From the NCBI GenBank assembly GCA_025929455.1, contig JAICMB010000015.1:1-16659 (forward strand): 16,659 nucleotides of DNA, read 5' to 3'. The notes under the pieces were generated by a model. That model searched no databases and was not told where the DNA came from. It saw nothing but the letters and a program-made list of their open reading frames with translations. The stretch is from Bryobacteraceae bacterium. GTDB lineage: Bacteria; Acidobacteriota; Terriglobia; Bryobacterales; Bryobacteraceae. Each line of letters begins with the position of its first letter. Within the stretch, counting starts at the first letter, position 1. Positions 1 through 7,773 of the stretch are shown one piece after another. The translations under genes were made by a program, and so were the position numbers.

Positions 1-328
1 AGCTAGTTCCGGATCGCGCGGCAGCGTGGCAGCGTTTCTGGACGCATCCGGTGCGCGCGGCCTGTTCGGGGCGGTCATCGATGGAGACCAGGTCCGCAAT
101 GGCAAGCCGCACCCGGACATCTACGAGCGCGCATTTGTACAACTAGGGCTGCCCGCGTGGGAGTGCGCCGCTGTGGAAGATGCCGTCGCGGGAATCGTGG
201 CGGCGCGCGCCGCTGGGGCACGAACGATCGCTGTTTGCGGTACGTGTCCGGAAACGGAACTGCGCGACGCCGGCTCCGACGCGGTGGTCTATAGTCTTAG
301 CGAATTGTTGCCGATATTTGGGATATGA
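1..328 (+). CDS. HAD-superfamily phosphatase, beta-phosphoglucomutase-like (5' end outside window)
   Basis: This is the C-terminal part of a haloacid-dehalogenase-type hydrolase, a family that usually removes phosphate from small phosphorylated metabolites through an aspartyl-phosphate. The frame is open to the left edge (first whole codon at base 2). Its first residues read SSGSR, which fits HAD motif II. It continues with the motif III lysine in GKPHPDIY and motif IV in VEDAVAGI, followed by the usual Rossmann-like ending. The motif I nucleophile DxD and the cap domain must lie upstream of the window. A GTG at 26 is an internal Val, not the start. The stop overlaps the next ATG (ATGA at 325-328), so it is probably co-translated with the nucleotidyltransferase. 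The substrate is unknown. By context I infer a sugar phosphate or a pathway intermediate. Confidence 0.88.
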   Translation, partial: ASSGSRGSVAAFLDASGARGLFGAVIDGDQVRNGKPHPDIYERAFVQLGLPAWECAAVEDAVAGIVAARAAGARTIAVCGTCPETELRDAGSDAVVYSLSELLPIFGI

Positions 329-1173
329 CGGTGCCGCAACAGTGTGCGCCGGCTGGCGCGGTGCCGTCCATCACGCGCGCCAACTGGCGCAAGTACGCCG
401 GCGCGGCGATCGACCGCGAGCGTTGGACGGCGGTGGTCCCGGCGGCCGGGAAAGGCACGCGCCTTGGCTATCACCTGCCGAAAATCCTTTTTCCGGTGAA
501 CGGCAGGTCGATTTTGGAGTGGCTTATGCGGCTGCTGGAGCCGCGCTGTGAGTCCGTGATATTCGTTTTGTCACCGGAAGGCGCCGCGCCCGTCGAGGAT
601 GCCCTGCGAGGCCTCGCCCCGGGCCGCTACCGAATCGCGATTCAGGAGACCCCGCTAGGCATGGGCGATGCCGTCCAACGGGGCCTTGAATTGGCTACGT
701 CGGAATATGTTGGGATCGTCTGGGGCGATCAGGTGGCGCTGCGGCCCTCGTCAGTGGAGGCGTGCTTGCGCTTGCAACAGAGTCCGCTCGCGCCGGCCGC
801 GGTATGCCCGCTGCTCGTTCGCGAGCAGCCGTACATACATTTCGAGCGCGACGATGCGGGCCGCATCACCGCGCTAAAACAGGCGCGGGAAGGGGATGAG
901 ATGCCCGCGACCGGCAACAGCGATACCGGGCTATTTACGTTCCGGACCGCCGTTTTGAAAGATCTTTTCGAGCGCGCAGACACGATTCCGGGCGTAACGG
1001 GCCGGGCTACCAAAGAATCCAACTTCCTGCCGTTGATCGTGGAGGCCGCGCGGGAGCACTGTGTGCTCACCCCGGCGCTGGTTACACTCGAAGAGACTGT
1101 CGGCGTGAACTCCGCCTCCGATGCGGCAGCGATCGCGGATTTTCTGGGGAGCGCAGAGTATGGCGGCGATTGA
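325..1173 (+). CDS. NTP transferase (GlmU/MobA-like sugar-phosphate nucleotidyltransferase)
   Basis: A 282-residue enzyme expected to activate a phosphorylated substrate, probably a sugar phosphate, with an NTP in the cytoplasm. The signature VPAAGKGTRLGYHLPK at about residues 38-53 is the nucleotide-binding loop with its conserved Lys. QETPLGMGDAV (107-117) matches the GlmU-type base-recognition segment. WGDQ (133-136) carries the likely metal-binding Asp, and VN at 261-262 fits the second metal ligand region. There is no left-handed beta-helix acyltransferase domain, so it is not a full GlmU. The first 33 residues precede the fold and are unassigned. The start is ATG at 325, overlapping the HAD stop by four bases. 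The gene ends 14 bases inside the next gene. MobA-type or CTP-using specificity cannot be excluded. Confidence 0.85.
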   Translation: MTVPQQCAPAGAVPSITRANWRKYAGAAIDRERWTAVVPAAGKGTRLGYHLPKILFPVNGRSILEWLMRLLEPRCESVIFVLSPEGAAPVEDALRGLAPGRYRIAIQETPLGMGDAVQRGLELATSEYVGIVWGDQVALRPSSVEACLRLQQSPLAPAAVCPLLVREQPYIHFERDDAGRITALKQAREGDEMPATGNSDTGLFTFRTAVLKDLFERADTIPGVTGRATKESNFLPLIVEAAREHCVLTPALVTLEETVGVNSASDAAAIADFLGSAEYGGD

Positions 1174-3229
1174 GAACGCGGCCGGCGCGGCACGCGCGGA
1201 GAATGTGCGGGTGGCATCTGCCACCGAGCGCACGAGCATCAACGTCGTACTGTTCTCCGGCGGCAGCGGCACGCACACGATCACCGAGGCGCTGCGCAAA
1301 CACCGCCAGATTTCACTGAAAATTCTGATTAACGCCTACGACGATGGGCATTCCACCGGACGCTTGCGGCGATTCATTCCGGGCATGCTGGGTCCGTCCG
1401 ATGTACGCAAGAACATCAACCGGCTGATGCCTGCAAACGAGCGTAGCCAGCGCAGTCTGAAGGCCATTTCGGACTACCGGCTGCCCGTCGGCGTCGTGCG
1501 CCGGGACGCGCTCGCGATGCTCCGGCGCATCCTGGACGGGGACACCGCCCTGCTGCCGCCGCCCCTGAATGCCTCGCTGCCGCAGTTGACGGTTTGGCAA
1601 GGGGATCGCGTGGCGGCCTTTTTGAGCCGTTTTCTCGCTTATTTCGAGGAGCAGGAGAAGAACGGCCGCACGTTCGATTTCACCGATTGCGCGCTCGGCA
1701 ATCTCCTGTTCGCGGGCTGCTATCTCGAAGAGGACCGCGATTTCAACCGCGCCATACGGGCCTTCAGCTGCTTTTACGAGGTGGATCCGGGTCTGCTGTT
1801 GAATGTCACCTCCGGGGAGAACCTGTTCCTGATCGCCGAAAAAGAAAACGGCGCGATGCTGCTCAACGAAGCCGATATCGTGGCGGTTCAGGATCCGGGC
1901 CGCATCCGCGATCTGTACCTCATTGACGAGACCACCTATCGCGCTCGCGTCGAACCGCGGGCCGCCGAACCGGTAGAGGATTGGCGCGATCTGATGCGGC
2001 GGGCCAACGTGGTCCCACCGGTGAACCCGGCCGCGGCACAGGCAATCGCCGAGGCGGACGTGATCATCTACGGGCCCGGAACGCAGCACTCGTCTTTATT
2101 CCCGTCGTACATGACGGCGGGTTTGGCGGAATGCATCGCGGCGAATACCCGCGCGGATAAAGTGTTCATCGCGAATATATACCGGGACGTCGACATCCAA
2201 CAGGACGATGCCGGCGATATCGCTCGCAAATTCCTGTTCTTCCTCGGCCGCAAGGGCGGGTGTGAGGTAAAGTGGCGCGACGCGGTTTCGCACTTTTTCG
2301 TGCAGCAGCACACGGAGAGCGAACTGCCCGCGACGGGCGAGTACGTGCCGTTTGACGAGTCCACCTTTGAATTTCCGCTGGACACCGTCACGGCGCGCGA
2401 TTGGGAAGCGCAGGAAGGGCGGCATTACGGCGCTTATGTTCTCGATGAGGTGCGCCAGATCGTTCAGTCGCGCATCGATATCGAACTCGAGCCGATGCAT
2501 CACACGGTGTCCATCGTGGTTCCAGTGCTCAATGAGGAACGGACCATCGAAAGCGTGCTGAAGCGCTTAGTTGCTTTGGATTTTCAACCCTTCGGATTGA
2601 GCAAGGAAATTATCGTGGCCGACGGCGCCTCTACCGACAAAACCGTCGAAATCGCACGATCCGTCCGCGGCGTCAAGGTATTCAGCCTTCCGAAGAACCG
2701 CGGCCGCGGCGCCGCGATGCGCTTGGGCGTCGACAAAGCACGCGGCAATCTCATCATATTTTTCCCGGCTGACAACGAATACCGGCCCGAGGATCTCTCC
2801 ACCGTGGTTGGCCCGCTAATGCAGTCCAATTTCAAAGCTGTGTTCGCCACCAGGATGACCAAGTGTACGGATCTGTCCAGCCACTTGAAGCAGATCTATG
2901 GCGGCAACCGCGGCCTGTATCTGCTCAGCAAATACGGCGGCATGCTGCTGAGTGTCATGACGCTGCTGCTGTACAACCGCTATGTGACGGACATGTTGAG
3001 TAGTGTCAAGGGATTCAACGCGAACCTGTTGCGGTCGCTCGATCTGAAATCAAACGGGCTGGATCTGGAATCGGAAATCGTCGCCAAGCTATCGCGGCGG
3101 CGTGAATTTCTGCTGGAAGTGCCGGTGGACTTCAAGGCACGCACGCGTGGCGAGGGCAAGAAGATAACGGGTGCGGACGGCGTGCGCGCGTTGCTCGCAT
3201 TATTCCGGTTCCGGTTCCAACACCATTGA
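1160..3229 (+). CDS. CofD/YvcK-like domain fused to a GT2 glycosyltransferase
   Basis: A 689-residue two-domain protein. Residues about 27-440 resemble the CofD/YvcK family (2-phospho-L-lactate transferase of F420 synthesis; YvcK binds UDP-sugars). GGSGT lies at 34-38, NAYDDGHSTGRLR at 58-70 (family form is usually ADDGGSSGRLR), GPSDVRKN at 78-85 (usually PPGDIRN), GN at 180-181 and YGPGTQHSSLFP at 304-315. Residues about 446-689 are a GT2 domain: SIVVPVLNEE (451-460), VADGAS (486-491), and a PADNEY motif (536-541) where related enzymes have DAD. It ends with RTRGEGKKI (661-669). No membrane span is obvious. ATG 1160 is chosen because GGGGAGCG lies just upstream and it gives a normal 14-base overlap; an upstream ATG at 1121 only adds 13 residues. 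The enzymatic role of the fusion is not known; phospho-transfer coupled to sugar transfer is an inference. Confidence 0.85.
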   Translation: MAAIENAAGAARAENVRVASATERTSINVVLFSGGSGTHTITEALRKHRQISLKILINAYDDGHSTGRLRRFIPGMLGPSDVRKNINRLMPANERSQRSLKAISDYRLPVGVVRRDALAMLRRILDGDTALLPPPLNASLPQLTVWQGDRVAAFLSRFLAYFEEQEKNGRTFDFTDCALGNLLFAGCYLEEDRDFNRAIRAFSCFYEVDPGLLLNVTSGENLFLIAEKENGAMLLNEADIVAVQDPGRIRDLYLIDETTYRARVEPRAAEPVEDWRDLMRRANVVPPVNPAAAQAIAEADVIIYGPGTQHSSLFPSYMTAGLAECIAANTRADKVFIANIYRDVDIQQDDAGDIARKFLFFLGRKGGCEVKWRDAVSHFFVQQHTESELPATGEYVPFDESTFEFPLDTVTARDWEAQEGRHYGAYVLDEVRQIVQSRIDIELEPMHHTVSIVVPVLNEERTIESVLKRLVALDFQPFGLSKEIIVADGASTDKTVEIARSVRGVKVFSLPKNRGRGAAMRLGVDKARGNLIIFFPADNEYRPEDLSTVVGPLMQSNFKAVFATRMTKCTDLSSHLKQIYGGNRGLYLLSKYGGMLLSVMTLLLYNRYVTDMLSSVKGFNANLLRSLDLKSNGLDLESEIVAKLSRRREFLLEVPVDFKARTRGEGKKITGADGVRALLALFRFRFQHH

Positions 3230-3945
3230 TGCGAAAACTTTCCATAGTCATCCCTGCCTATAACGAAGGCGCGTTCATAGGCAAGTTACTCGACCAGGTG
3301 CTGGCGGTTCCGACAGAAAGCCTGGGTTTTGAAAAAGAAGTGATCGTGGTCGACGACGGATCCCGCGACAATACCGCGCAGGCGGCACGCGCGTTTCCCG
3401 ACGTGCGGGTGCTGACGCAAGTCCCCAACCAAGGCAAAGGTCGCGCTGTCCGGCGCGGCATTTTGGAATCGACCGGCGATTGCATTTTGATTCAGGACGC
3501 CGATCTGGAGTACGACCCGCAAGACTATCTCGCGCTGCTGCGCGGCCTCGCACAGGGCGACGTTGTTTACGGCAGCCGCGTGCTAGGCCAGAAGCGAAAG
3601 CGCACAGGCCTGCTCGCGGGCAAGCACCCGGGCCAAGGACTGGGACCCTGGGTGGCCGGCATCGGGTTGACCTTGTGGACGGCCGCCATCTACGGACGCT
3701 GGATCACGGACACACTTACGGCGTACAAGCTGTACCCGGCGGACGTGGTCAAAAAAATGGAGCTGCGTACCAGCGGTTTCGAAACGGATCATGAGATTAC
3801 AGCCAAGCTGATCCGTCAGGGACTACGGATCGTTGAAGTGCCCATCGAATACTACCCCCGCTCTCGCGACGAGGGCAAAAAGATCAAGGCCACGGACGGC
3901 CTCATTGCTTTATGGACGTTGCTGCGGTTCCGGTTCGCCGATTAG
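3229..3945 (+). CDS. GT2 glycosyltransferase, polyprenyl/dolichyl-phosphate hexose synthase type
   Basis: A 238-residue soluble or peripheral GT2 enzyme expected to move a hexose from a nucleotide sugar to polyprenyl phosphate on the cytoplasmic face. It shows SIVIPAYNEG (5-14), VVDDGS (40-45), the catalytic-metal motif QDADLEYDPQD (89-99), and ITDTLTAYKLYP (159-170). GFETDHEITAKL follows from 183, and RSRDEGKKI near 211-219 is typical of the DPM1/DpgS-like branch. It lacks the C-terminal membrane helices seen in some relatives. It is clearly paralogous to the GT2 half of the preceding fusion, with matching ends (EGKKI then FRFRF). The start is ATG 3229, sharing one base with the previous TGA (TGATG). 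No Shine-Dalgarno is seen, so translation is probably coupled. The DxD-type motif here is intact, unlike in the fused copy. Confidence 0.88.
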   Translation: MRKLSIVIPAYNEGAFIGKLLDQVLAVPTESLGFEKEVIVVDDGSRDNTAQAARAFPDVRVLTQVPNQGKGRAVRRGILESTGDCILIQDADLEYDPQDYLALLRGLAQGDVVYGSRVLGQKRKRTGLLAGKHPGQGLGPWVAGIGLTLWTAAIYGRWITDTLTAYKLYPADVVKKMELRTSGFETDHEITAKLIRQGLRIVEVPIEYYPRSRDEGKKIKATDGLIALWTLLRFRFAD

Positions 3946-5390
3946 CGCCGCGCGCCAGCGTGTCGCGCTGGGCCGCGCCAGCCGTGCTGCTCGTGCTGCT
4001 CGCAGTCGTCTACGCCTGGACGATGCGCCCGGGGCACGATTGGGGCGGCGATTTCTCCGTGTACATCGCGGAGGCGCGCAACATCGTTTCGGGCGCGCCG
4101 TATTCGACCAGCGCATACGTAGTAACGCCCGAGTCCGCGGTACACATGCCCGCCGGGTATCCGCCGGCATTTCCGCTGCTGCTCGCGCCGCTGTACGCCG
4201 AGTTCGGCTTGGACTACGTGGTGTTCAAAGCCCTCGTCGGCGCGATGCTACTGCTGGCCTGCGGCATGTTCTATCTGGTCGGCCGCTTGCGAGGCCTACC
4301 GCCGCTTGGGAGCGCGGTGGCGGCCGGCATATTCGGGCTGAGCGGAGCGGCGCTCGTCATCAAGGAATCGGTCGTTTCCGACACCACCTATCTCTTTTTT
4401 AGCGGGGCGGCGTTGGCGCTCATCCTCCATGTTTACCGGCGCGGACTCGACAAAACGAAGCCGGTTTTGTCAGGTGCGGGTGCTGGCGCGCTGCTGCTCG
4501 CCTCCGATGCGTCGCGCGCGATCGGGCTTTCGCTGGTGTTGGCGTTCGCGCTTTATGAACTGTACAAGGCGCGCCGCATCCGCCTATTTCCGGTGACCGC
4601 CGGGGTTGTGTTCGTGGCCGGGTACGCGGCGATGGCGGCATTGGTGTACGATGCGCGCAGCTACGGAAACCAGTTCTGGTTCGACCCGCACGCGTACATC
4701 AGCAACGCGGAAGTCTACTTCAAGGCGACCGCGCAAATATGGGCCGCATCTCCCACACCGCTGCGCTATGCACTGGCGCTAGTCACGCTTGGGCTTGCGG
4801 CGCTCGGCTGGGCGCGCGCCGTACGCTCTAGGTTGAGCATAGTTGAAATCTACGCGGTGACGGCGCTCATACCGGTGCTGCTGTATACGGCGGGCGCGAC
4901 GCCGCGCTATGTGCTGCCGCTGTTTCCGATCGCAACGATTTTTGCCGTGGAAGCCGTGCTCGCTATCGTTGGGCGTGTTCCAGCCGCGATGCGCCGTCCC
5001 GCGCTGGCCTCTTCGCTAACGGTCGCGGTGCTTGGTTGCGCACTCAACGTGCACGCGGCTCCGCGCGGTCCCGAACTCGAAGGCGTCTCGCGCCCCAGTT
5101 TCATCGCATTGTGCCAGTTCGTCGAGCATGATGCCACGCGCGGTCCCATCGTGTTCTTCAACCCGCGCGTGCTGGCGCTGTACACCAATCACGCCAGTGC
5201 CTGGTATCCATTTACGCGCGATCACGTGCAATTCCTGCGGTACTTGCGGCGAATACATGCGGCCTATGTCGCGGTGTACGCGAATGACGCGGACGACCGC
5301 GACTGGGTCGAGCCGCACGTGCGTGCCCTGGCAGCCGACTTCGTTCCCGTTTATCGCAACACGGAGTTCACCGTCTATCGCGTGCAATGA
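3912..5390 (+). CDS. Multi-pass membrane glycosyltransferase, GT-C fold (ArnT/PMT-like)
   Basis: A 492-residue integral membrane protein with roughly nine or ten hydrophobic spans and a C-terminal soluble tail of about 110 residues. After the first helix (about 20-37) comes HDWGGDFSVYIAEARNI, an acidic first extracytoplasmic loop (D43, D47) placed as in GT-C enzymes that take sugars from polyprenyl-phosphate donors. SDASRAIGLS near 198 is also reminiscent of that family. It likely receives the lipid-linked sugar made by the upstream GT2 and transfers it to an unknown acceptor outside the inner membrane. ATG 3912 overlaps the previous gene by 34 bases and has no visible ribosome binding site. 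GTG 3960 is an alternative start that removes the overlap and 16 residues. The acceptor and sugar cannot be told from the sequence. Confidence 0.8.
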   Translation: MDVAAVPVRRLAPRASVSRWAAPAVLLVLLAVVYAWTMRPGHDWGGDFSVYIAEARNIVSGAPYSTSAYVVTPESAVHMPAGYPPAFPLLLAPLYAEFGLDYVVFKALVGAMLLLACGMFYLVGRLRGLPPLGSAVAAGIFGLSGAALVIKESVVSDTTYLFFSGAALALILHVYRRGLDKTKPVLSGAGAGALLLASDASRAIGLSLVLAFALYELYKARRIRLFPVTAGVVFVAGYAAMAALVYDARSYGNQFWFDPHAYISNAEVYFKATAQIWAASPTPLRYALALVTLGLAALGWARAVRSRLSIVEIYAVTALIPVLLYTAGATPRYVLPLFPIATIFAVEAVLAIVGRVPAAMRRPALASSLTVAVLGCALNVHAAPRGPELEGVSRPSFIALCQFVEHDATRGPIVFFNPRVLALYTNHASAWYPFTRDHVQFLRYLRRIHAAYVAVYANDADDRDWVEPHVRALAADFVPVYRNTEFTVYRVQ

Positions 5391-6226
5391 CGCTCGCCGT
5401 CGCGCTCCGGCAGGGTACCCAGTTACTTGAGAACGCGCACGTAGCCGCGCCGCGCCTCACCGCCGAGGTGCTGCTCGCGCATGCGGTGCGGCGCGATCGC
5501 GTGTATCTGTACGCCCACTCCGATGAGGAACTCTCGCAGCTTGCCTGGATCCACTACGGCCGTTATTTGCACGAGCGCATCGGCGGCAAGCCGACGCAGT
5601 ACATCACACGCCGCCAGGAGTTCTACGGCCGCGAGTTTCGGGTCACTTCGGACGTGCTCATCCCTCGCCCTGAAACCGAGCATGTCGTCGAAGCCGCGCT
5701 TGCACACATCACGCAAGGTTCTGTTGTCATCGATGCCGGTACCGGCTCGGGGGCGATCGCCATTACGCTGGCGCTCGAATCGCCCGCTCGGGTGTTCGGC
5801 ACCGATATCTCCTCCGCCGCGCTGCACGTTGCTGCCGAAAATGCGCGCGCGCTGCATGCGGACGTTGGTCTAGTGCAATGCGATCTGCTGGCCGCTATAG
5901 CAGCCCAGAGCGCGGACGTGGTCGTCTCCAATCCGCCCTATGTCCCCGAGAACGAAGCGGCGGGCCTGCAGCGCGAGGTTCGTGAGTGGGAACCGCGCGT
6001 AGCGTTGTTTGCCGGCCCGCACGGCACCGAAATCTACGCGCGGCTGATCGCGGACGCCGCCCGCGTGCTGCGGCCCGGCGGCCGCCTCGTGCTGGAACTC
6101 GGATACAATTCGCTACAGCCCGTGCGCGACATGCTCGACAGCCGCTGGCTCGACGTGGACGCGCGCCCCGACCTGGCCGGTATCCCGCGCGCGCTGGTTG
6201 CCCGGCTATCTCCCGAGCCGCGATGA
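5387..6226 (+). CDS. prmC: Peptide chain release factor N5-glutamine methyltransferase PrmC/HemK
   Basis: A 279-residue SAM-dependent methyltransferase that methylates the Gln of the GGQ motif in release factors RF1 and RF2, improving termination. The N-terminal helical domain occupies about 1-75, followed by RPETE (94-98). The SAM-binding motif I is DAGTGSGAIA (116-125), with acidic GTD (138-140). The diagnostic NPPYVPENE catalytic motif starts at 182. The full length is normal for the family. ATG 5387 overlaps the preceding stop (ATGA), and its own stop overlaps dinB in the same way. The usual partner prfA is not next to it; instead it sits downstream of glycosyltransferase genes. Function is confidently assigned from NPPY plus motif I. 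Confidence 0.95.
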   Translation: MTLAVALRQGTQLLENAHVAAPRLTAEVLLAHAVRRDRVYLYAHSDEELSQLAWIHYGRYLHERIGGKPTQYITRRQEFYGREFRVTSDVLIPRPETEHVVEAALAHITQGSVVIDAGTGSGAIAITLALESPARVFGTDISSAALHVAAENARALHADVGLVQCDLLAAIAAQSADVVVSNPPYVPENEAAGLQREVREWEPRVALFAGPHGTEIYARLIADAARVLRPGGRLVLELGYNSLQPVRDMLDSRWLDVDARPDLAGIPRALVARLSPEPR

Positions 6227-7467
6227 AAACCTTCTTCCATGTCGACATGGACGCCTTCTTCGTTTCCGTCGAAGAGCTGTTCGATTCGTCGCTGCGCGGC
6301 AAACCCGTAGTAGTCGGCGGCGCCCGAGATCAGCGCGGCGTGGTATCGGCCGCTTCTTACGCCGCGCGCCGGTTCGGTGTGCATTCCGCCATGCCGCTGC
6401 GCACCGCTGCCCGCCTCTGCCCGCAAGCGACGTTCGTCGACGGTCACCCGGAGCGCTACCGCGAATACTCCCGCCGGGTCTTCGAACTCCTGAAACGCTT
6501 TTCGCCGCAAGTGCGAATGGCTTCGGTCGACGAAGCGTATGTCGACGTCACAGGCACCGAACGCCTGCATGGCGCGCCGCTCGCCGCCGCCCACACGCTG
6601 CACGAAACCATGAAGCGCGACACCAGCCTCAACTGTTCCATCGGGATCGCGTCCGCGCGCATGGTCGCGAAAGTCGCTTCCGATCAAGCCAAGCCCAACG
6701 GCATTCTCTACGTGCTTCCCGGCGCGGAGGCGCGCTTCCTTGCTCCGCTAGATGTCCGCAAAATCCCCGGCGTCGGCAAAGTGACCGAAAAGCATCTGCA
6801 TGAGTGCGGCATCCGCAAGGTGGGCGATCTCGCCGCGCTCGAGGAAGGGTTTCTCCTGGAGCGCTTCGGGCAGTGGGGCCTCGCGCTAGCCGGCAAGTCG
6901 CAGGGACTCGACGCCGGCAGCTGGTTCTCCGGCGAGGTGGGGGATTCCGCGCCGCAGAAATCCATCAGCCACGAGCACACCTTCGACACCGATACCGCCT
7001 CGGATGGGGAACTCGAAGCCACGCTGGCCCGCTTGTGCGAGATGGTAGGGCGCCGTCTGCGCGAACAGGGCGTCTGGGCGCGGATGGTACAACTGAAGCT
7101 GCGTTATTCGGATTTCTCTACCATCACGCGGGCGCACACGCTCGAATGCGCGACACAGCTCGACATGGACATCTTCCAGGAAGCGCGCGCGCTGCTGCGA
7201 AGGCACCGCAGTCCGGGCGCGGCCGTACGGCTGCTAGGCGTACATGCCTCAGGACTCGAAACCGCCGAGGGGCAACTCGATCTGCTACAAAACGAACGCA
7301 CCGGCCGCCTGCAGCGGGCCCTGTCCGCTGCGGACCGCCTGCGGGACAAATATGGCGAAGATGCCGTTGCGCTCGCCGCCGGCATGCGGGGCCGCTTTCG
7401 CGAGCGCGTGCACGAGAATCCGGCGGGATTGCCGGGACGGCCAGGGAAAGCGGGACGTGAGGAATAA
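6223..7467 (+). CDS. dinB: DNA polymerase IV (Y-family translesion polymerase)
   Basis: A 414-residue Y-family polymerase that copies past DNA damage with low fidelity. HVDMDAFFVSVEEL at the N-terminus carries catalytic D8. SAASYAARRFGVHSAMP is the fingers signature. SVDEAYVDVTG holds catalytic D103 and E104. SIGIASARMVAKVASD and the helix-hairpin-helix segment IPGVGKVTEKHL follow, then a little-finger domain from about 245. The protein is some 60 residues longer than E. coli DinB because of a basic C-terminal tail; no clear beta-clamp-binding peptide is recognised at its extreme end. Start ATG 6223 is fixed by the ATGA overlap with prmC and by the conserved MKTFFHVDMD start. The frame is open further upstream (to 5986), but that part is a shadow of prmC. 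No LexA-type operator is visible, because the gene lies inside the operon. Confidence 0.95.
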   Translation: MKTFFHVDMDAFFVSVEELFDSSLRGKPVVVGGARDQRGVVSAASYAARRFGVHSAMPLRTAARLCPQATFVDGHPERYREYSRRVFELLKRFSPQVRMASVDEAYVDVTGTERLHGAPLAAAHTLHETMKRDTSLNCSIGIASARMVAKVASDQAKPNGILYVLPGAEARFLAPLDVRKIPGVGKVTEKHLHECGIRKVGDLAALEEGFLLERFGQWGLALAGKSQGLDAGSWFSGEVGDSAPQKSISHEHTFDTDTASDGELEATLARLCEMVGRRLREQGVWARMVQLKLRYSDFSTITRAHTLECATQLDMDIFQEARALLRRHRSPGAAVRLLGVHASGLETAEGQLDLLQNERTGRLQRALSAADRLRDKYGEDAVALAAGMRGRFRERVHENPAGLPGRPGKAGREE

Positions 7468-7567
7468 GCGGCTTGAAAAACGAAGCCAAGGGCCGGCCTT
7501 TGTCTTTATATAGTGCAGCGGCGCGGGCGTCCGGGGAGCGCAAACGAAAAAATAGCGGGGGAGAGAC

Positions 7568-7696
7568 GTGCGCCACGTGCATTACCGAGCCTGGGCGGGC
7601 GAACACAGGGTCGAAAACTTCAACCGGGCGATGAAACCGCGCGAGCGGATCTTGGGCGGCACGCGGATAGGCAGCAAGACTGCCTGTCCCACTTAG
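7568..7696 (+). CDS. Possible small basic protein, 42 codons (uncertain)
   Basis: In the 306-base gap after dinB, a GTG at 7568 opens 42 codons ending at TAG 7694. It has an excellent purine-rich ribosome binding site (GGGGGAGAGA at 7557-7566) close upstream and third positions mostly G or C, like real genes here. The product would start MRHVHYRAWAGEH and is rich in Arg, Lys and His, with no hydrophobic segment and no family I recognise. A 5-bp hairpin (ACGTG/CACGT, 7566-7578) covers the start. A TATATA sequence at 7507-7512 could be a -10, but no -35 is seen at the right distance. The region could instead be a small RNA or non-functional spacer. Confidence 0.27.
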   Translation: MRHVHYRAWAGEHRVENFNRAMKPRERILGGTRIGSKTACPT

Positions 7697-7718
7697 CACG
7701 GACACAGATCACAACGAA

Positions 7719-7751
7719 AAAGGCCGCGTGCCCTTGCGGACCGCGGCCTTT
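7719..7751 (-). terminator. Rho-independent terminator for the TPR/exb operon, possibly bidirectional
   Basis: A perfect 10-bp stem AAAGGCCGCG (7719-7728) / CGCGGCCTTT (7742-7751) with a 13-base loop. Read on the minus strand, the stem is followed by a T-run (CCTTTTTCG), and it lies 22 bases after the TPR gene stop. On the plus strand it has only TTT after the stem, so it could also act weakly on transcripts coming from dinB. Confidence 0.8.
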
Positions 7752-7773
7752 GAACTGACGATTGGTCTTTCGC

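Noticed and set aside
2495..3229. Separate start for the GT2 domain at the internal ATG 2495
   Set aside because: No ribosome binding site and the frame is continuous from the CofD-like domain, so a true fusion is the simpler reading.
5986..6222. Upstream extension of the dinB frame
   Set aside because: It lies within prmC and is Arg/Pro-rich; the conserved DinB start MKTFFHVDMD coincides with ATG 6223.
7470..7504. Small hairpins GGCTT/AAGCC and AAGG/CCTT directly after dinB as a terminator
   Set aside because: Stems of only 4-5 bp with no clean T-run; too weak to call.
7513..7758. 81-codon plus-strand frame in the dinB-TPR gap
   Set aside because: It runs through the terminator hairpin, has no ribosome binding site and no recognisable features.
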